A DNA stretch of 64,000 bases from WTGJ01 sp965237765 (GTDB lineage: Bacteria > Chloroflexota > Anaerolineae > Aggregatilineales > Phototrophicaceae): positions 1,860,001-1,924,000 of the forward strand of contig OZ250157.1 of NCBI GenBank assembly GCA_965237765.1. The letters run 5' to 3'. The position numbers were made by a program, and so were the translations under genes. The notes under the pieces were generated by a model that was not told the DNA's origin, did no database searches, and was given only the letters and a program-made list of their open reading frames with translations. Below are positions 42,838 through 52,141 of the stretch, piece by piece (the stretch's first letter is position 1; each line of letters opens with the position of its first letter).

Positions 42838-45291
42838 ATGTCGTTAGTTAACGCGGGGCCGGCAATTCCACCTCGCGTATCGAAACATTTTGCCCGTGTC
42901 ACCCTCGATGTGCTCACGCTGACGCTCATCGGTGGTATCTTGCTCCTACCCACCCTGCTGGCCGTTGAGCTGGGCTGGGAGGTTCGCCTGCCCAGCGCCC
43001 TGGCGGCGCTTGGCATCGGGATGTTGGTCCATTATGCCCTGGCACGAAGCCGTTTCCGCGATGGCCGTGCCATGTTGCTCAGTATTGGATATGGCATCTG
43101 CACGGTCTGGATCGCGGCGGGCTTCAGCGAGCGCGCTGCCTTCGCACCGGGCTTGCACGCGGTGATCGAGCGTGTCTCGCGTTGGCTGGGCGATGTTACG
43201 AGTGGCGGCGTTAACCCCGATCCTCTCATTTTCAGTTTGCTGGTGGCGGCGCTCCTCTGGGTGCTGAGCTACAACACCATCTGGTATACCCTGCGCGCAC
43301 CGTCGCTCATTCGTGTCCTGCTGCCGCCGAGCGCGTTGCTCTTCGTGAATTACATCTTCGCGCCGCAGGCTGAGGCACCGCGCGAATACGCTGCTGTGTA
43401 TCTCTTCCTGGCGCTGTTGCTGGCGGCACGGGCGCAGCTGGAAACGCGGGCCTTCAGTTGGCGTCGGCGCGGACTGCGCGCGCCGACGCGCTTGCACATT
43501 CAGAATCTCTTCGCCGCTGCGGCGCTCTCGGCGCTGGCGATGTTGCTCGCCGCGCGCGCGCCGACCAACGATGTGCAATCGCAGCTGGATGATTTTCAAG
43601 AATTCTTGCAACAGGACCCGATCCAACGCATGAGCGAGGTCTTCTCTCGATTGATCAACGTTGGTGATTGGCAGGGCACAACTACGGCTGATTATTACGG
43701 CGGCGATTCCCTGCAGTTGGGCGGCAGCATCCGCCTCGGTGAGCAGGAGGTGTTCTGGGTAGAAGCTGCGCCCGAGCGGCGCTATTACTGGCGTTCGCGT
43801 GTCTTCGAGGTATATGACGGCCGCCGCTGGTCGGCGGATGTGACGACGCGCTTGAGCATGGGGCAGGCGCTCGAGCTCACAGGAACAGCCCTCACCGGCC
43901 AAGCGCGAGTTTCGGTGCCGCAGACTTTCACGATGGCCCTGAACGCCAACCGCTTGATTTACGCTGCGCCGCAACCTGCTTATGTATCCATCTCCACTGT
44001 CAGCGATTTGCGTTACCTCGACGATGCGGAGGAGGAGGCAAACGTCTCCGTGATCCGGCCGGATCGTGTCTTGCGGCGGGGGGCGCGCTACGATGTCAGG
44101 AGCTTGATGAGTCTGGCGACAGCTGCCCAGTTGCGTGCCGCTGGCGAAGATTATCCGGAATGGCTGGAAAATTTACGTCTCTCACCGCCGGGGATCACGG
44201 AGCGCTCGCGCCAATTGGCGGAGGCGATCTCGGCAAACGCAACCAACCCCTATGATGCGGCGCGGGTAATCGAAGATTGGTTGCGGCGCAATATAGAATA
44301 CGACGAGAATATCTCCGGCCCGCCTGCGGGCAATGACGCGATCGATTGGTTTCTCTTTGAGGAGCGCGCAGGATATTGCACCTATTCGGCGACGGCGATG
44401 GTGGCGCTTCTGCGCTCGCTCGGTATTCCGGCGCGGTTGGCGGCAGGTTTCGCGCAGGGCGAATACGACGAGAATGCAGGACGCTTCGTCGTCCGCGAGA
44501 AGGATGCGCACACTTGGGTGGAGGTTTATTTTCCTGGCTATGGCTGGGTGGAATTTGAGCCGACGGCCGCGCAGGAGCCCATCTCTCGTCCCGATGACCC
44601 GGGCGAAAGGCTGCCCACGGCGACACCACGGCCCAGTCTCACACCGACCGTGACGCCATTACCGACCGCGACGCCCCTTCCTAGCGAGACGCCTTCGGCC
44701 ACGCCGGATGACCCCTTGTGGACGCCGCCACCGACGAGCCTGCCACCGCCCAGCCCAATACCCACCGCCACCACGACGGCGACGGCCGTCATTCAACCTT
44801 CCTTGGTGCCGCCGCTGCCACAGTCACCGTCCCCGCCGTTGCCGCCGCCCTTCTTTGATTCGCTATTTTCCGGCCTGGCGCTGGTGTTTGGGGCAATTGT
44901 TGGCGGCCTGCTCCTCTTATTGTTGTTGGTATTCATCTACTGGTGGTGGGAATGGCGTGGCATGCGCGGTTTGAGCCCGGCCTCGCGCGCCTTTTCACGG
45001 CTGGAACGTTATGTCGCTCTTATCGGATTGCGCTTGCGGCCCTCGGCAACCACGGAAGAGCGCCGCAGCAAGATCGTGAGCGAATTGCCAAGCAGCGCCG
45101 AGCAGCCTGTCACACAAATCGCCCGCCTCTATACGCGCGAACGCTACGGGCCACCGCTGGTGGGCGCCTTCCAGAATTGGCAACGCGGAGCGGATACCGC
45201 CTGGAAGCGCGCACGAGAGACGATCCTGGGGCGGTGGTTGCGGCGTTTCTTCCGGCGGCGGCAGATTTTTCGCCGGACGAGAAGCCGCTAG
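42838..45291 (+). CDS. TgpA-like membrane transglutaminase
   Basis: Predicted 817 aa. About six membrane helices at the N-terminus (DUF3488/TgpA-like), an outside region with the transglutaminase-like core, a Pro/Thr-rich linker (about 590-670), another membrane helix (about 675-705) and a cytosolic DUF4129-like tail (SPASRAFSRLERYVALIGLR). Core residues: Cys in GYCTYSATAM, His in EKDAHTWVEVYF; the third position reads WVEFEPT, with Glu where many relatives have Asp. Function of TgpA is tied to envelope integrity. The first codons resemble spacers inside the glycosyltransferase array. Confidence 0.88.
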   Translation: MSLVNAGPAIPPRVSKHFARVTLDVLTLTLIGGILLLPTLLAVELGWEVRLPSALAALGIGMLVHYALARSRFRDGRAMLLSIGYGICTVWIAAGFSERAAFAPGLHAVIERVSRWLGDVTSGGVNPDPLIFSLLVAALLWVLSYNTIWYTLRAPSLIRVLLPPSALLFVNYIFAPQAEAPREYAAVYLFLALLLAARAQLETRAFSWRRRGLRAPTRLHIQNLFAAAALSALAMLLAARAPTNDVQSQLDDFQEFLQQDPIQRMSEVFSRLINVGDWQGTTTADYYGGDSLQLGGSIRLGEQEVFWVEAAPERRYYWRSRVFEVYDGRRWSADVTTRLSMGQALELTGTALTGQARVSVPQTFTMALNANRLIYAAPQPAYVSISTVSDLRYLDDAEEEANVSVIRPDRVLRRGARYDVRSLMSLATAAQLRAAGEDYPEWLENLRLSPPGITERSRQLAEAISANATNPYDAARVIEDWLRRNIEYDENISGPPAGNDAIDWFLFEERAGYCTYSATAMVALLRSLGIPARLAAGFAQGEYDENAGRFVVREKDAHTWVEVYFPGYGWVEFEPTAAQEPISRPDDPGERLPTATPRPSLTPTVTPLPTATPLPSETPSATPDDPLWTPPPTSLPPPSPIPTATTTATAVIQPSLVPPLPQSPSPPLPPPFFDSLFSGLALVFGAIVGGLLLLLLLVFIYWWWEWRGMRGLSPASRAFSRLERYVALIGLRLRPSATTEERRSKIVSELPSSAEQPVTQIARLYTRERYGPPLVGAFQNWQRGADTAWKRARETILGRWLRRFFRRRQIFRRTRSR

Positions 45292-46958
45292 ATTTCGTGC
45301 AACAGGCAGAATATCAACGGTTTGCGCCGCGTTCCCTGATAAAGCAGGTGGTCGATTTGTTCATGAAGACGCTTGCGACGGGTTGCTAGCGGTTGCTCGG
45401 CGTTGTTAGCGAGGACGCTGACTACCGTTTCGCGAACGAGTTCCAATGTATCCTCGGCATCGCGCAAGTAGAGGAAGCCACGCGTGATGATCTCCGGCTC
45501 GCCGAGCAGCTCACCGGTCTGGGCGCTGACATGCGCCGATAACAGGAAGAAACCCGCGCGCGCCAGCGCTTCGCGTTCGCGCAAGATGGCGGGGCCGATT
45601 TCGCCGACGCCCCTGCCTGATACGAAGACATAGCCGCCGGGCAGCCGTTCGCGCTCGCGCAGGCCATCAGCGTCCAATTCGAGGACGCAGCCATTTTCTA
45701 CGGTGACGATATTCGCTTCGGGAATACCAGCTTCCCGCGCCAATTTCGCGTGTTGCGAGAGGTGGCGCAGCTCGCCATGGATGGGCAGGAAGAATTCAGG
45801 CTTCGTGAGATGCAACATCAGCTTCATCTCTTCCTGGCAAGCGTGGCCGGAGACGTGCACCTCCTCGAGTTTGTCATAGATCACCTGTGCGCCGCGTTGG
45901 ATGAGGTTGTTGATGGTGCGGTAGACCATCTCTTCGTTGCCAGGGATGGGATGAGCGGAGACGATGATGGTATCGCCTTCCTGGATGACAATTTGCGAGT
46001 GACGTCCTTTCGCCAGGCGGCCGAGTACGGCGGCTGGCTCACCCTGAGAACCGGTGACCATCAGCACTACCTTTTCCGGCGGGTAGTTTTTCGCTTCCTT
46101 CAGGCTGATAAGCGTGCTATCGGCGATGCGCAGGATGCCCAACTCGCGCGCGCGGCGGACATTGCCCTGCATGCTGCGGCCCGCGATGGCCAGCTTGCGG
46201 CCATAGCGTGTGGCAGCATTGGCGACCAATTGGATGCGCGAGATGACCGAGGCAAAGGTGGCGACCATGATGCGCCCCTTCGCATCATGAAACAATCGCT
46301 CGAAGGCTGCTTCGACCACCTTTTCCGATGGCGTCCAGCCGGGCGTATCGGCGTTGGTGCTATCGGCGAGCAGGAGGCGTACGCCCTCCTTGCCCCAACT
46401 GGCCAAGCGCGCGTAATCGCTCGCTTTGCCATCGACGGGGGTGTTGTCGAACTTGTAATCGCCCGTATGAACGACCAGACCCTGTGGCGTATGCAAGCCA
46501 TAACCAACACAATCGGGGATGCTGTGCGTTAAGTGGAAGCTTTCAGCGCGGAAGGGCCCGATGTCGATGGAGTCACCTGCCTGGAAGACGTGGATGGAAG
46601 CTTGGCGTGGCGGACGGGCGTTCTTCAGTTTGCCCTCCAGCAGAGCGGCCGTGAGGGGCGTGGCGTGGAGTGGCGTGCCCGGGAAAGCTTCCAGCACGTG
46701 GGCGACGGCGCCGATATGGTCTTCATGCGCGTGCGTATACAGGATGCCGCGCAGCTGCAGGTCAAGATTGAGCAGGGGACGGAAATCGGGCAGGATGTAA
46801 TCGACGCCAGGCATGTCGTGCGTGGGAAACATGATGCCACTATCGATGAGGATAGCTTCCTGGCCATAGGCGAAGCAGGTCATGTTCTTGCCGATTTCGC
46901 CGAGGCCACCGATGGGGATGATGCGCAGGGGTTGTTTGGTGTGATTGGATTTGCTCAT
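45288..46958 (-). CDS. rnj: Ribonuclease J
   Basis: Predicted 556 aa. Metallo-beta-lactamase/beta-CASP RNase with 5'-3' exo and endo activity in mRNA and rRNA processing. Motifs: IPIGGLGEIGKNM, ILYTHAHEDHIGAV (motif 2), LTHSIPD, VVHTGDYKFD, the beta-CASP segment MVTGSQGEP, SAHPIPGNE and VHVSGHACQEE with PIHGELRHL. ATG 46958 is used since MSKSN leads into the conserved part and GGGGA precedes it; ten further codons lie upstream in frame. The stop shares 4 nt with the convergent transglutaminase. Confidence 0.95.
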   Translation of the reverse strand: MSKSNHTKQPLRIIPIGGLGEIGKNMTCFAYGQEAILIDSGIMFPTHDMPGVDYILPDFRPLLNLDLQLRGILYTHAHEDHIGAVAHVLEAFPGTPLHATPLTAALLEGKLKNARPPRQASIHVFQAGDSIDIGPFRAESFHLTHSIPDCVGYGLHTPQGLVVHTGDYKFDNTPVDGKASDYARLASWGKEGVRLLLADSTNADTPGWTPSEKVVEAAFERLFHDAKGRIMVATFASVISRIQLVANAATRYGRKLAIAGRSMQGNVRRARELGILRIADSTLISLKEAKNYPPEKVVLMVTGSQGEPAAVLGRLAKGRHSQIVIQEGDTIIVSAHPIPGNEEMVYRTINNLIQRGAQVIYDKLEEVHVSGHACQEEMKLMLHLTKPEFFLPIHGELRHLSQHAKLAREAGIPEANIVTVENGCVLELDADGLRERERLPGGYVFVSGRGVGEIGPAILREREALARAGFFLLSAHVSAQTGELLGEPEIITRGFLYLRDAEDTLELVRETVVSVLANNAEQPLATRRKRLHEQIDHLLYQGTRRKPLIFCLLHEI

Positions 46959-47065
46959 ATATCCCCAGTATGCCGCCACGCGCGTCATTTCTCTAGGGTG
47001 GTGACTGTCTACGATTCGCGTGCCCGAAGGAGTACACTAGGGAACATGAGCTTCCGCACCCGCCG

Positions 47066-48538
47066 ATGAACGCGCTTCCTGACGCGATGCCCATGGAAAA
47101 AGAGGCCGACATTCATTTTGGCACCGACGGTTGGCGCGCCGTCATCGCTGAAAACTTCACTTTCGCCAATTTGCGCCGCGTCACGCAGGCCGTCGCTCAG
47201 ACAATCCTCGAGCAGCATGATGGCGGAGACGCGCCACAAATCGTCGTCGGTTATGACACGCGCTTTCTCTCGGATCGATTTGCCGCCGAGGTGGCCTGTG
47301 TGCTGGCGGGCAATGGCATTATCGCCTGGCTCACGAGGACGGACGCCCCGACGCCATCTATTTCTCATAACGTGCGCGCGCGCGGCGCTGCCGCCGGTAT
47401 CGTCATTACCGCCAGCCACAACCCGCCGCGCTATAACGGTTTCAAGCTGAAGTTGCCGACGGGCGCCGCTGCGACGAAAGACGATACGGCGCGCGTGGAA
47501 TTGGCGTTATCGAAGGCGCGGGGCGAGCCGCAACGGTTGGACTACGCCGAAGCGCTGCGCCGCGGCCTCATCCATCGTTTTGATCCCGGTTGGGGCTATT
47601 ACGAGCACCTCGCCACGTTGGTGGATCTGGATGTCATCTCCGATGGGGAGTTGCGCCTGGTGGTCGATGCGATGTGGGGCGCGGGGCGGCACGCGTTGCC
47701 AGCCATGCTCTCGCGGACGCGCTCGCAAGTGCTAGAAATCCGCAACAGGCTCAATCCTGGCTTCGGCGGCGTGCATCCTGAGCCCATCCTGCACTACCTG
47801 AATGAGTTGGTAGCCGCCGTGCAGCGCGAGCGCGCGCAGGTCGGCCTGGCGATGGATGGTGATGCGGACCGCATCGGCGCCATCGACGCTTATGGGCAAT
47901 TCGTCAGCCCCCAACTGATCATGGCTTTGGCATTGCGGCACCTGGTGGAAGCGCGCGGGATGACCGGCATCGTCGTCAAGACCGTCTCGGCGACGATGCT
48001 ATTGGAGCGGCTGGCAGCAAAACACGGGCTGCCCCTGCGCGAAACACCCATCGGCTTCAACCACATCGCGGATTGGATGTTGCGCGAGGACGTGTTGATC
48101 GGCGGCGAAGAGAGCGGCGGCATCAGCATCCGCGGGCATATCCCCGAGGGCGATGGTATCCTGATGGGCTTGCTCCTGCTTGAGATCATTGCGCACGGGC
48201 GCGCGCCATTGCACGAGCAGGTGGCGCAATTGCAGCGCGAATACGGCCCGGCGCATTACGCGCGGCATGATGTGGTGCTTTCGCGTGTGTTACCGCGCGC
48301 GGAATGGCTGCGGCGGCTCACGGAGGCGGCGCCAGCGAGGCTGGCGGGCGAAACGTTGAGTGGTGTCGATACGCTCGACGGCGCCAAGTTCCGCCTGGCC
48401 GATGGCGGCTGGCTGCTCATCCGGCCCAGCGGCACGGAACCCGTCTTGCGCATTTACGCCGAGGCGCGCGACGAAGCGGCACTGGCCGCGCTCTTGCGGG
48501 AAGGCGTCGCGCTCGGCGAAACTGTCATTAGTTCATGA
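47066..48538 (+). CDS. Phosphoglucomutase/phosphomannomutase
   Basis: Predicted 490 aa, alpha-D-phosphohexomutase family. IHFGTDGWRAVIAE near the N-terminus, ITASHNPPRYNGFKLK with the phosphoserine at Ser117, DGDADRIGAID (metal-binding DGDxD), GEESGGISIRGHIPEGD (sugar-binding) and RPSGTEPVLRIY (phosphate-binding). It may supply glucose 1-phosphate for the RmlA/RmlB pathway. A weak TACACT lies at 47033-47038. Overlaps the upstream frame of hpt only slightly; hpt has its own ribosome-binding site. Confidence 0.94.
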   Translation: MNALPDAMPMEKEADIHFGTDGWRAVIAENFTFANLRRVTQAVAQTILEQHDGGDAPQIVVGYDTRFLSDRFAAEVACVLAGNGIIAWLTRTDAPTPSISHNVRARGAAAGIVITASHNPPRYNGFKLKLPTGAAATKDDTARVELALSKARGEPQRLDYAEALRRGLIHRFDPGWGYYEHLATLVDLDVISDGELRLVVDAMWGAGRHALPAMLSRTRSQVLEIRNRLNPGFGGVHPEPILHYLNELVAAVQRERAQVGLAMDGDADRIGAIDAYGQFVSPQLIMALALRHLVEARGMTGIVVKTVSATMLLERLAAKHGLPLRETPIGFNHIADWMLREDVLIGGEESGGISIRGHIPEGDGILMGLLLLEIIAHGRAPLHEQVAQLQREYGPAHYARHDVVLSRVLPRAEWLRRLTEAAPARLAGETLSGVDTLDGAKFRLADGGWLLIRPSGTEPVLRIYAEARDEAALAALLREGVALGETVISS

Positions 48539-48555
48539 TCAGGAGGAGCAATTTG

Positions 48556-49110
48556 ATGGAATGTGAGCGTTACGTGAAGGATGTGCTCATCGATGCCGAA
48601 GCGCTGCAGCGGCGCGTTGCCGAATTAGGCGCGCAAATCAGCGCCGATTATGCTGGCGCCGATGATCTGTTGCTCATTTGTATCCTGAAAGGCGGCATCC
48701 TCTTCCTGAGCGATCTGATGCGCCATATCCAAGTGCCGCACGAGTTGGATTTCATCGCCGTCTCCAGCTACGGCGTGGGCGCACGCTCCTCCACGCATGA
48801 CGTCCGCATTGAGAAAGACTTGAGCGCCGACATCAGCGGCAAACAGGTGCTCATCGTCGAGGACATCATCGACAGTGGTCATACGCTCGCCTTCGTGATA
48901 TCGATGCTGCGGGCGCGGACAGTGAAATCCTTGCGCCTGGTAACGCTGTTGAATAAGCCAGCGCGACGCGAGGCGAATATCCCCCTCGATTATGTTGGCT
49001 TCACGATTGGCGATCATTTTGTCTTCGGTTACGGACTGGATTTGGACGAGAAATGCCGGCAGCTCCCATACGTCGCAGTGGCCGATTTAGCAGCGCTCGC
49101 GTCGGGTTAG
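48556..49110 (+). CDS. hpt: Hypoxanthine phosphoribosyltransferase
   Basis: Predicted 184 aa. Purine salvage: hypoxanthine/guanine + PRPP to IMP/GMP. Signature ILKGGILFLSDLMRHI, SSYG in the flexible loop, VLIVEDIIDSGHTL (PRPP loop) and VGFTIGDHFVFGYGLDLDEK. ATG 48556 is chosen over 48535 because AGGAGGAG stands 7 nt before it. It follows the mutase by 17 nt and precedes the nucleotidyltransferase by 7 nt. Confidence 0.95.
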   Translation: MECERYVKDVLIDAEALQRRVAELGAQISADYAGADDLLLICILKGGILFLSDLMRHIQVPHELDFIAVSSYGVGARSSTHDVRIEKDLSADISGKQVLIVEDIIDSGHTLAFVISMLRARTVKSLRLVTLLNKPARREANIPLDYVGFTIGDHFVFGYGLDLDEKCRQLPYVAVADLAALASG

Positions 49111-49117
49111 GTAGGCA

Positions 49118-50557
49118 GTGGTGAGCGGCGCCTTCGCGCGGCCACTGCGCTGGCCGGCGGCGAGCGGGGAGATTCGCGCGGCCACGCTGGCGGCTGCGGG
49201 CGGGGCGGCAGTCTACCCGGTTGGCGGTGTGGTGCGCGATGCGTGGCTGGGGCGGCCAGGGCAGGATTGGGACCTGGCCACCAGCGGCGGAGCGCGACGA
49301 ATTGCGCGGCGGTTGGCCGATACTCTCGGCGGCGCCTATTATCCACTCGATGACTCGCGCGATGTCGGGCGCGTCTTGCTGGGTGAAGGCGCGGCGCGGC
49401 AGACCATCGACATCGCTGCCCTGCGTGGCGGCGTGGGCAGTGACCCGATCGAGCGCTTGTACGCCGATTTGCGTGACCGTGATTTCACCATCAACGCCAT
49501 GGCGGTGGATTGGCGTGGAGATGACCAGGAGCTGATCGACCCGCTCGGCGGCGCGGCGGATTTGGCGGCCCGGCGGTTGCGGCTTTGCCGACCGGATGCG
49601 CTCGTTACCGACCCGCTGCGGGCGTTGCGCGGGGTGAGGCTGGCGGCGCAATTCAAATTACGATTGTTCACGGAGACGACGCGCGCGATCCGCCAGGCGG
49701 CGCCGCAGTTGGACCAGGTTTCGCCAGAACGGACGCGTGACGAATGGCAAAAACTGCTATCGCTGCCATCGGTTGTGGCTGCCTTGCGCGCGGCAGAGCG
49801 GTTGGGCCTGCTGGCGGAATTGCTGCCCTGGGCGGCGAATTGGGCGGGTGAGGCAGAAGAGGGCGGGCGCTCGGGCTGGGACGCCCGGTTGGATATACTG
49901 AAGCGGCTGCGGGCGATTCATGCGGTTGTCGACGCGCGCCGCAATGACGAAGCGACCGCCTCCTTCGCGCTCGGGATGCTGACGGTGCAATTTGGCGGCT
50001 TGCGCGCGAATTTGCAGGCGGCGCTGGCCGAGAAGACGGGCGGGACGGCGGCGCTGCGGGCGCTGGCGGCACTGCTGGCAGGTGTGCCCGCCGCGGACCT
50101 GCGCATATGGGGGACGCGCTGGCGCTATAGTGGCGCGGAAATCCAGTGGCTCCTGATCGTTACCGCGATGGCGCCATCGTATGCGGAATGTCTGCGCTCG
50201 GGGACGAGATGGGAACTGTGCGCGCATCGCTTTTGGCGCGCGCGCGGGGCGTCGGGTGTCGAGCGTGCGCTGTTGGAGTTGGCGCTGGCCATCCCGTCAG
50301 GCCAGTTCGACCAAAATGCTTGGCTGGTCTTGCTCGAGCGGCAGCATCTGCTGCTGACAGCTTATTTCGAGGAATATGAACGCCTGGTCGCGCCGGCGCC
50401 GTTGGTCGATGGACATGCCTTGATGGCCGCGCTGGGGTTACCGCCGGGGCCGCGGGTGGGCGAGCTGCTGGATGCGCTGCGAGAGGCGCAGGTAATCGGC
50501 GAGATCGAGGATGTGGCTGGCGCGGTGGCCCTGGCGCGACGGTTGGCGGAGCAATAA
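49118..50557 (+). CDS. tRNA nucleotidyltransferase/poly(A) polymerase family protein
   Basis: Predicted 479 aa, class II CCA-enzyme family. Active site YPVGGVVRDAWLGRPGQDWD includes the GG and the catalytic D-x-D. It continues with RDFTINAMAVDW, LIDPLGGAADLAARRLR and DPLRALRGVRLAAQF, all typical. The C-terminal half is helical with little recognisable sequence and no HD domain. It could add CCA, part of CCA, or A. The start is GTG at 49118 or 49121, with AGGTAGG upstream. Confidence 0.9.
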   Translation: MVSGAFARPLRWPAASGEIRAATLAAAGGAAVYPVGGVVRDAWLGRPGQDWDLATSGGARRIARRLADTLGGAYYPLDDSRDVGRVLLGEGAARQTIDIAALRGGVGSDPIERLYADLRDRDFTINAMAVDWRGDDQELIDPLGGAADLAARRLRLCRPDALVTDPLRALRGVRLAAQFKLRLFTETTRAIRQAAPQLDQVSPERTRDEWQKLLSLPSVVAALRAAERLGLLAELLPWAANWAGEAEEGGRSGWDARLDILKRLRAIHAVVDARRNDEATASFALGMLTVQFGGLRANLQAALAEKTGGTAALRALAALLAGVPAADLRIWGTRWRYSGAEIQWLLIVTAMAPSYAECLRSGTRWELCAHRFWRARGASGVERALLELALAIPSGQFDQNAWLVLLERQHLLLTAYFEEYERLVAPAPLVDGHALMAALGLPPGPRVGELLDALREAQVIGEIEDVAGAVALARRLAEQ

Positions 50558-50566
50558 GGCCCGTTC

Positions 50567-51136
50567 TCATTCCCCACCCGAACCTCCTGGCGTGAAGAAC
50601 CACAGCGCCGTGTTGCCATAACGTCGCCAATCGCTTTCTTCCCAGGCGCGCAGGTCAATCTCTTCGCGCTCACTGGGGTCGATCTGCGCGATGATCGTCG
50701 ATTCAGCGTGCCACCAGCGCGTCGCTGCCTCTAGCGCAAGCAACGTCCGCGACCAGAGCCCCTGATATTGTGGCGGTGCGAGGAATAAGAGGTCGAAAGG
50801 CGCGGACGGTGGCCGCTGCAAGATGCGGAAGACATCGCCCGCGCGGATTTCGGCGCGCTCCGTCAGGCGCGTGTGCTCCAGGTTCTGGTGGATGGTTTGC
50901 AAGGCTGCCCGTTCGCGCTCGACGAAAAGCGCACGTTCGGCGCCGCGGCTCAAGGCTTCGATGCCGACGCTGCCGGTGCCCGCGAACAAATCCAGGAAGC
51001 GGCAATCGCGCAATTGCGGCGACAAAATGCTGAAGAGCGCCTCTTTGACGCGATCGCCGATGGGGCGGGTGCGCGTGCCCGGGACGCGCCGCAAGCGGCT
51101 GCCGCGCGCGCTGCCGGCGATCACGCGCAGGGACAA
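50567..51136 (-). CDS. rsmD: 16S rRNA (guanine966-N2)-methyltransferase RsmD
   Basis: Predicted 189 aa. RVIAGSARGSRLRRVPG and RPIGDRVKEALFSIL at the N-terminus, FLDLFAGTGSVGIEALSRGA (SAM motif I), then LLFLAPPQYQGLW at motif IV. Most RsmD have (D/N)PPY there; Ala-Pro-Pro-Gln-Tyr is a variant. The start is uncertain: TTG at 51136 gives the full N-terminus, while GTG at 51124 would start at VIAG. It lies 6 nt after the UroD-like gene and is the last gene of that leftward operon. Confidence 0.9.
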   Translation of the reverse strand: MSLRVIAGSARGSRLRRVPGTRTRPIGDRVKEALFSILSPQLRDCRFLDLFAGTGSVGIEALSRGAERALFVERERAALQTIHQNLEHTRLTERAEIRAGDVFRILQRPPSAPFDLLFLAPPQYQGLWSRTLLALEAATRWWHAESTIIAQIDPSEREEIDLRAWEESDWRRYGNTALWFFTPGGSGGE

Positions 51137-51142
51137 GGCGTG

Positions 51143-52141
51143 CTATCTCGTCGTTTCGCGGGCGATTTCCGCCACCGCTCGCAGGTTGCTCGCCGGCGAA
51201 GTAATCATCGCCACGCAGCCGGTGGAGAGGATGAAGCGGCGCCCACCCGTCGCCAGGATGGCGGCACGCGCCGCCTCGCGGATCGACGCCGGCGAGCCAT
51301 CATGGGTGTGTTCCATCCGCCCGAGGCCGCCGCTGACTGCGCCGGTGAAGAGCGCTTTGCCGCGCGCCAGATCCGGCGGCGTTTCCTGGTCGTGCCAGTT
51401 GATGGCTTGCACGGGGAGGCTGGCGCAATCGGCGAACATGGGCGAGGAGCCGTGCAAATGTAACAGGTTGAACCAGAAGGGCGGGCGCAGGCTTTCCAGA
51501 ATCTGGCGGTCGTAGCGCGCGCCAAATTCTTCGTATTCCGCGCGGGAGAGGACGTCGTGGGAGGCGTGTTGGATGGCGTAAAAGATACCAGCCATCGGTA
51601 AGGCGGCCATGGCGTCGATGATGCGCAGCGTGCCTTCGGTGAGGTTGCGCAGCGCACTATGCAAGCGTTCGGGCGCCGTTCGCAAGTGGCGGATGACCGT
51701 TTCTTTGCCCGCCATTTTGCTCGCCAGCGTGAGCGGGCTGAAGATGGTGGGCAAGATGGGCGGGGGGTCCTCGTCGTCCGCAAAGGCGGCCGCGATGAGG
51801 CGCAGCGCCTCGAGGTGTTGCGCGAGCGCGCCACGGGAGGGATCCTGCGGGCGCAGATCGGTCCAATCCAACGAGCGCTCGATAATCAGTTTGCTGGTCT
51901 CGCGCGTGCCTTCCAGGTTGCCGACCCAGTGGTCCTGGAAGCCATAATCCACCACCGCATAGGCGGATGCAGGCGTTACCTTGACGAAATCCCAGTCGTA
52001 TTGGCGCTGGAAATCGACGACGGCGCGCGCGAAATCAATAGGGCGCTGGTCGTCGCCGGGGAAATGGCGCCAGAGGGCGGCAGGTAAGCGGTCGGTGGTG
52101 GCGCCGGCGATGCAATTCTCGAGGCGTTGGCGTTTGTTCAT
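51143..52141 (-). CDS. Uroporphyrinogen decarboxylase (URO-D) family protein
   Basis: Predicted 332 aa. URO-D/MtaA fold: NKRQRLENCIAGATTDRLPA at the start, PTIFSPLTLASKMAG, YRAxF-like EFGARYDRQILES, LHLHGSSPMF, INWHD and FILSTGCVAM near the end. It is clearly of the family, but most such paralogues are not haem enzymes and act as methyltransferases or have unknown roles. ATGA overlap with the DNA methyltransferase; ATG 52141 is used since upstream residues fall in that gene. Confidence 0.88.
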   Translation of the reverse strand: MNKRQRLENCIAGATTDRLPAALWRHFPGDDQRPIDFARAVVDFQRQYDWDFVKVTPASAYAVVDYGFQDHWVGNLEGTRETSKLIIERSLDWTDLRPQDPSRGALAQHLEALRLIAAAFADDEDPPPILPTIFSPLTLASKMAGKETVIRHLRTAPERLHSALRNLTEGTLRIIDAMAALPMAGIFYAIQHASHDVLSRAEYEEFGARYDRQILESLRPPFWFNLLHLHGSSPMFADCASLPVQAINWHDQETPPDLARGKALFTGAVSGGLGRMEHTHDGSPASIREAARAAILATGGRRFILSTGCVAMITSPASNLRAVAEIARETTR

